Assembly (NCBI RefSeq): GCF_000816105.1
Contig: NZ_CP007140.1
Location: forward strand, 744,001 to 808,000
Length of the DNA stretch: 64,000 nt
DNA from: Thermococcus guaymasensis DSM 11113
Lineage (GTDB): Archaea; Methanobacteriota_B; Thermococci; Thermococcales; Thermococcaceae
Direction: 5' to 3'
Part shown: piece after piece, positions 60,338 to 64,000 of the stretch
Numbering within the stretch: the stretch's first letter is position 1
How the letters are laid out: each line of letters starts with the position of its first letter
The notes under the pieces: model-generated
Told to the model about the DNA's origin: nothing
The model's input: the letters and a program-made list of their open reading frames with translations, nothing else
The model's database searches: none
Position numbers and translations under genes: made by a program

Positions 60338-61817
60338 CCCACATCCTATCTGGGACAATGACTACACCATCCCCTTGAAGTTGCTAGACGTAGTGAAGAT
60401 TAACGGAAAACCTTTGAAAGAGTTCGCCAAATCGAACAGGATAAAAATTGCAAACGAAGCAGTTACAATCTCACTCAGGGACTTATTTGGGACATTAATC
60501 ATAGAAAAGCCTCATGAAACTCGCAGTTTTCTTGTAATCCCCCATAAACTGTTCCCTCAAGAATGCAGTCCAGAGATAGGAAGTGAGTTCATTCGAAATC
60601 GAGTGCTTCAGGATATTGGGGATTTTATCTCATTCATTGTAAAAGAGGTCAGGGACATACAGGCACTTTACGTATTCAAAATTGTAATGAAAGAATATGA
60701 GAGGAGTGTTTACTTCCTCGTTGTGACTTTAGAACATTATTTGAAATTGCTAGAAGAGCAAGTTACGAGGCTCTTTCTGCGTGGACCAATTCACAAAGAA
60801 ACCTTAACAATGCCCTCACAATTCGGTTCTGGGGTTAAACACTCCAACTCTAGCCTAGTTTCACCATACCTGCTATTCAACAAGCGCTCTGTTACGTACG
60901 ATACTATGTTAAATAGGATGCTATTTCAGTCTTTTTACTACGTGGTTATTGAAAGTGAAATTTTAAAACATGTTCTAACTGATAAAGACTTGCTAAAAAG
61001 AGTCAATGCATTGCAAAGTCGTGCCTTAAAACTCATTGAAGGATATCACCTCTGGGAATTCTTTTGTGAAGCCCCCCAAAACCTAGTGTTAATTCAAGAA
61101 CGCCTTACTACACAGCAGAACCCCCATTATGCAGAAGTCTTCAGAGTCTACCGGGAGCTTGTAAAGATAGTATTTTCCAAGACGATTCTCAAAAACATCG
61201 AAGAGGGTATCCAATACCCATTATTAAACTTTGCAACGATTTATGAAACATGGGCAGTTTGGAGGATTATTAAAGGCCTCATAGAACGAGGTTTCAAAAT
61301 CTCAGATGAAGGGATAGTTCTAAATGACCAGGAAAAGTTCAACAGAAGGACTAAGGCAATATTTAGATTGGAACAGGGAGACTTAATAATAACGGTTGTT
61401 TGGGAGTTGAAATTTAAACCTGAAACAGACTCTCTTTACATGGGGAGCCTGATGAAGCTTATCAGATATGTTAATAAAATCCCAATCAAGCCAGATTTAG
61501 TGATTTTAGTTTCTAAGAAGGGGGATAACACTCCCAAAAAGGTTCTGTTAGGAGATGTAAAGTTTAGAATTGACAAGAATAACCGTCTTCCACCGCTAGA
61601 AACATTGTATAAAGTTCTAGGATATGTCGTTGACTTAGGAAATTTTGACCATTTTAAAGGAGCTTCTATTGAAGGAATGTTAATCTATCCTGGCAGAATT
61701 GAAATGCTCAAAATACCAATAATCAAGCCAGAAAAGGGCAAAGATGTGCTTTATGTAAATTTGTTGCCACTGAATAGTGAATCATTTGAAATCAACATTG
61801 TAAAGCTTCTTGAATAG
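60315..61817 (+). CDS. McrC-like PD-(D/E)xK nuclease subunit
   Basis: 500 residues, longer than E. coli McrC (about 348). The N-terminal part resembles the DUF2357-type beta domain; the C-terminal nuclease shows YETWAVWRI (conserved in McrC/DUF2357), KPDLVILVS for the metal Asp, LLGDVKFRI (about residue 412) for the D-x-K motif and ETLYKVLGYVVD. The catalytic set appears complete. ATG 60315 lies 23 nt inside mcrB. With McrB it should form the nuclease complex of a type IV restriction system. Confidence 0.82.
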   Translation: MPSRRLNSPHPIWDNDYTIPLKLLDVVKINGKPLKEFAKSNRIKIANEAVTISLRDLFGTLIIEKPHETRSFLVIPHKLFPQECSPEIGSEFIRNRVLQDIGDFISFIVKEVRDIQALYVFKIVMKEYERSVYFLVVTLEHYLKLLEEQVTRLFLRGPIHKETLTMPSQFGSGVKHSNSSLVSPYLLFNKRSVTYDTMLNRMLFQSFYYVVIESEILKHVLTDKDLLKRVNALQSRALKLIEGYHLWEFFCEAPQNLVLIQERLTTQQNPHYAEVFRVYRELVKIVFSKTILKNIEEGIQYPLLNFATIYETWAVWRIIKGLIERGFKISDEGIVLNDQEKFNRRTKAIFRLEQGDLIITVVWELKFKPETDSLYMGSLMKLIRYVNKIPIKPDLVILVSKKGDNTPKKVLLGDVKFRIDKNNRLPPLETLYKVLGYVVDLGNFDHFKGASIEGMLIYPGRIEMLKIPIIKPEKGKDVLYVNLLPLNSESFEINIVKLLE

Positions 61818-61844
61818 TGAGTATACCCACCCCCGCAAACCCCC

Positions 61845-62531
61845 TTAAAACGCAAACTCCTCCACTCTGAATTCGTCCAACACCCTCTCGAAGTCGTTCT
61901 CAGGAGCATAGACGAAGCCACATTTGGGACACTTCAAAACGCCGTTCTCCTCGCTCAGCGGGGAGAAACAGACCGGACAGCGGTACTCCTCGCGCCTCAG
62001 CGAGTCATAAACCTCATCCATCATGACGAGCAGGTTGAGCTCGCTCTCCCAGTCCTCGTGGAGCATGCCCCAGTAGGGGATCTCGATGGGGTAGAAGTCT
62101 TCAAGGATCAAGGCCCTAATCCCTATCCCCCTAACCCCCGGTGGAAGCTTACCGGCGGGTTCTATGCTGACAACATACTGGTCATAGAACTCTATGTTCT
62201 CGGCACGAACCGTCAGGCCCCTCGAAAGCCTTGAGCGGAGGGGGACGAGCTGGAGGAAAAGGTTTTCCCTCTCGACGTCCCAGCTCGCGCTTATTGAAAC
62301 GCCCTTCTTCGTGAAGAACTGGGTAATGTAACGGTCGTCTCTCTCCTCCCCCACCAAGGAGAACCCAAGCTTCCTCATTGCCCTTCCGAGAAAGTTCGGC
62401 CTGGGGAGCTTCTGGTAGTTAATCAGGTACTCCCCAATCCACCCCGCCAATGGCATGGAGTACCCTATGAAAGCCTGCCTCTCGACGCGCAGGTAGGCAA
62501 CGCTGGGAAGGAGCTTGAACTGGTCGAGCAT
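61845..62531 (-). CDS. Zinc-ribbon protein of unknown function
   Basis: 228 residues. The N-terminal 175 residues form an unrecognised alpha/beta domain (LDQFKLLPSVAYLRVERQAF, RALILEDFYPIEIPYWGML); the C-terminus has a zinc ribbon CPVCFSPL ... LKCPKCGFVY followed by an acidic helix. Start at ATG 62531; a TTG one codon earlier is possible. GC-rich like the core genome, so the transferred segment ends before this gene. It lies directly downstream of polC on the same strand. Confidence 0.75.
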   Translation of the reverse strand: MLDQFKLLPSVAYLRVERQAFIGYSMPLAGWIGEYLINYQKLPRPNFLGRAMRKLGFSLVGEERDDRYITQFFTKKGVSISASWDVERENLFLQLVPLRSRLSRGLTVRAENIEFYDQYVVSIEPAGKLPPGVRGIGIRALILEDFYPIEIPYWGMLHEDWESELNLLVMMDEVYDSLRREEYRCPVCFSPLSEENGVLKCPKCGFVYAPENDFERVLDEFRVEEFAF

Positions 62532-62573
62532 CAAAGAAAGAGCGACATAATGATATATATGATTAACGGAAAA

Positions 62574-64000
62574 TTAAGGGCCGAAAAACTTGTCGAGACT
62601 TATACCCTTTCTCTTCTTCTTGGCCTTCGCCTTCTCTTTCTTGACGTCCTTCGCAAGACTTTCAGAGGGCTTTTTCCCGGCCCGGACAGGTTTCTCTTTC
62701 TTCCCAGCGCTTATACCGGACTTCTTCGTCGTCCCATTCTTTCCATTAAAGCCATCGAGGTAGCCGTTCTTGCCGTTGGACGTGCCCGTGCGCTCCTTAA
62801 TCATCCTCTCGCAGACGTCCGCCGAGAAGCCGAGCAGAGTTCTCTGCTTTTCCGGCAAAACGGTCTCAAAGAGCGTCTTTATGTCCTTCTCCGTCAGGCA
62901 AATCCTCTGCCTCGTGTAGTCCTTGACGTTGTATCTTGTGACCAGCATCTTAGCCGTCGGGAGGTACTTTTCAACCGCACCCTTGCTCACCGTCAGGACT
63001 ATCTTGCCGCCGCACTTCGGACAGCGCCCGGTGAGCGGGGGCCTTCTGTATTTGGTGTTGCACTTCACACAGCGGAACTCCTGCCTCGTGAAGCTCCTCA
63101 GGTTGCCCCTCAGGTCGGGAATCAGGTGGGAGTTGAGTATGGTTTCCGCAACGTGGTGCTCGTCAACAGCCCTTATGCGCTCTGCCAGGGCCAACTGGCG
63201 CTCCACCTTCTCGACCATGTCACCGAGCTGTTTGTACAGGCTCATCTTCGGGCCGAGGCCGATGTCGTCCGTATCGTGGGTGAACTTTATGCCCTCGTAC
63301 ATCTCGGGCTTTCCGAGACGGTCTTCAACGCGCTCGATGAACTTAACCTCCTTCGGGGACTTCATCTCGTAGGTGGCTTTGTAAAATTCCAGCGGATAAT
63401 AGCGGACTACGTCCATGTTGTGGACCTCGCTGTCAACCTCGCGCGGGTCAAGCCTTGTCGTAACGACCAGCGGGGCGTCCATCTTACCGCCGCGTTTTTC
63501 GGGCAAATAGTAACGGGAAAAGTTCAATAATGCATCCATAAGTAACATTACACTATCCTCATCCCCGTCGCAGTTGCGTCTTTTAGCGGCATGGTAATAC
63601 GGGTGCGCATAGCCCACGAGAACGTCCGAGAAGCCGATTATTCTGCCGATGATTCCAGCTGAAGTGTGTGGAGCAAGGCCGATGACGAGGTGGCCGATCA
63701 AATCTTCCATCTTCTCCGCGTTGTAGAACCTCGGCAGGCCGTAGAACTTCTCAAGCAGGTCGTCAATGAAGCGCGCGACCTTGAGGAGGTATTTACCCGC
63801 CTCGTAGGACAGGATTATGTCCTGGACTTTCAGCTCGACTATCTGGTCGTCCCTTTCGAGGGGCTTGCCCTCGAAGTCATGCGTATACCCGAGTTCGCGA
63901 AGCTTTTCAACGCTGACCCCTATCTCCTTCGGCTTGAAGTGGGTTATCGGCGCATCGGTGGCGTCGAAGCGGATTGTGCCGTCCTTGAAAACGTAAACAT
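62574..64000 (-). CDS. polC: DNA polymerase D large subunit DP2 (partial, C-terminal part)
   Basis: The last roughly 475 codons of the catalytic subunit of the archaeal replicative polymerase D; the 5' part is beyond 64000. The catalytic motif [22 protein letters not shown] (given here split: KRRN then [11 protein letters not shown]) is present at 63570-63600. A zinc finger [10 protein letters not shown] ... CPKCGGK precedes a Lys-rich tail ending in SLDKFFGP, a PCNA-interacting peptide. The NCDGDED site, where several Pyrococcus DP2 genes carry an intein, is uninterrupted here. A Met at 63710 is internal, not a start. Confidence 0.95.
   Translation of the reverse strand, partial: VYVFKDGTIRFDATDAPITHFKPKEIGVSVEKLRELGYTHDFEGKPLERDDQIVELKVQDIILSYEAGKYLLKVARFIDDLLEKFYGLPRFYNAEKMEDLIGHLVIGLAPHTSAGIIGRIIGFSDVLVGYAHPYYHAAKRRNCDGDEDSVMLLMDALLNFSRYYLPEKRGGKMDAPLVVTTRLDPREVDSEVHNMDVVRYYPLEFYKATYEMKSPKEVKFIERVEDRLGKPEMYEGIKFTHDTDDIGLGPKMSLYKQLGDMVEKVERQLALAERIRAVDEHHVAETILNSHLIPDLRGNLRSFTRQEFRCVKCNTKYRRPPLTGRCPKCGGKIVLTVSKGAVEKYLPTAKMLVTRYNVKDYTRQRICLTEKDIKTLFETVLPEKQRTLLGFSADVCERMIKERTGTSNGKNGYLDGFNGKNGTTKKSGISAGKKEKPVRAGKKPSESLAKDVKKEKAKAKKKRKGISLDKFFGP

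Overview
The window is a stretch of a hyperthermophilic archaeal chromosome, almost certainly a Thermococcus species. It carries a membrane-bound hydrogenase (mbh) operon, an frhAGB-type hydrogenase, GAP:ferredoxin oxidoreductase, the archaeal class V FBPase, DNA polymerase D, a CGP-CTERM protein and an intron-containing tRNA-Trp. Ribosome binding sites are GGTG/GGAGG-like, and promoters are BRE/TATA boxes about 25-30 nt before short leaders. No rRNA or CRISPR array was seen.

Layout. 1-7,323 (minus strand): mbhA to mbhI (mbhI cut by the window edge) preceded by frhAGB, whose promoter has a perfect SurR-type site. 7,376-13,100: a Thermoanaerobacter-type secondary alcohol dehydrogenase, nadE, a TRAM protein with a folded leader, a MoaD-like carrier, a CGP-CTERM protein that seems to have lost its ATG, and enolase. 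13,100-17,822: a divergent PadR regulator and RND/MMPL transporter sharing an operator. 17,900-19,019: a radical SAM gene whose 5' end is duplicated around a hairpin-rich insert and frameshifted. 19,208-26,445: peptidase, transglutaminase-like protein behind tRNA-Tyr, small enzymes, and a GntP permease with glycerate kinase. 27,034-29,414: a solo TnpB element inserted just in front of a DUF835 gene that carries an amber codon. 29,553-32,434: tRNA-His, -Gln and -Trp, a box C/D sRNA, taw3 and lplA. 32,822-36,140: fbp and gor, each with a TGM-like site on the side of the TATA box that fits its pathway direction. 36,164-38,000: an AT-richer cassette of secreted and membrane proteins. 38,220-45,841: an FAD oxidoreductase, carbamate kinase, the Pit/DUF47 phosphate pair, a small Lrp-like protein, a kinase-like protein and an S9 peptidase. 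45,917-53,260: two multi-OB-fold surface proteins, a TctA-like permease and a membrane hydrolase that itself contains an OB-like insert. 53,257-58,025: methyltransferase, KaiC-like ATPase, M19 dipeptidase, helical-repeat protein, DUF531 and signal peptidase. 58,026-61,817: a non-coding hairpin array followed by an AT-rich MazG-McrB-McrC defence operon. 61,845-64,000: a zinc-ribbon protein and the C-terminal part of DNA polymerase D large subunit.

The core genes form the energy and carbon axis of a peptide/sugar-fermenting, H2- or sulfur-metabolising Thermococcales cell: GAPOR passes electrons to ferredoxin, Mbh turns ferredoxin electrons into H2 and an ion gradient, and SurR and TGM sites link these genes to sulfur and sugar status. 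The most interesting accessory parts are the MazG-McrBC operon, the two hairpin arrays (one apparently inserted in a gene), the solo TnpB with alternative 3' hairpins, and the OB-fold surface cassette.
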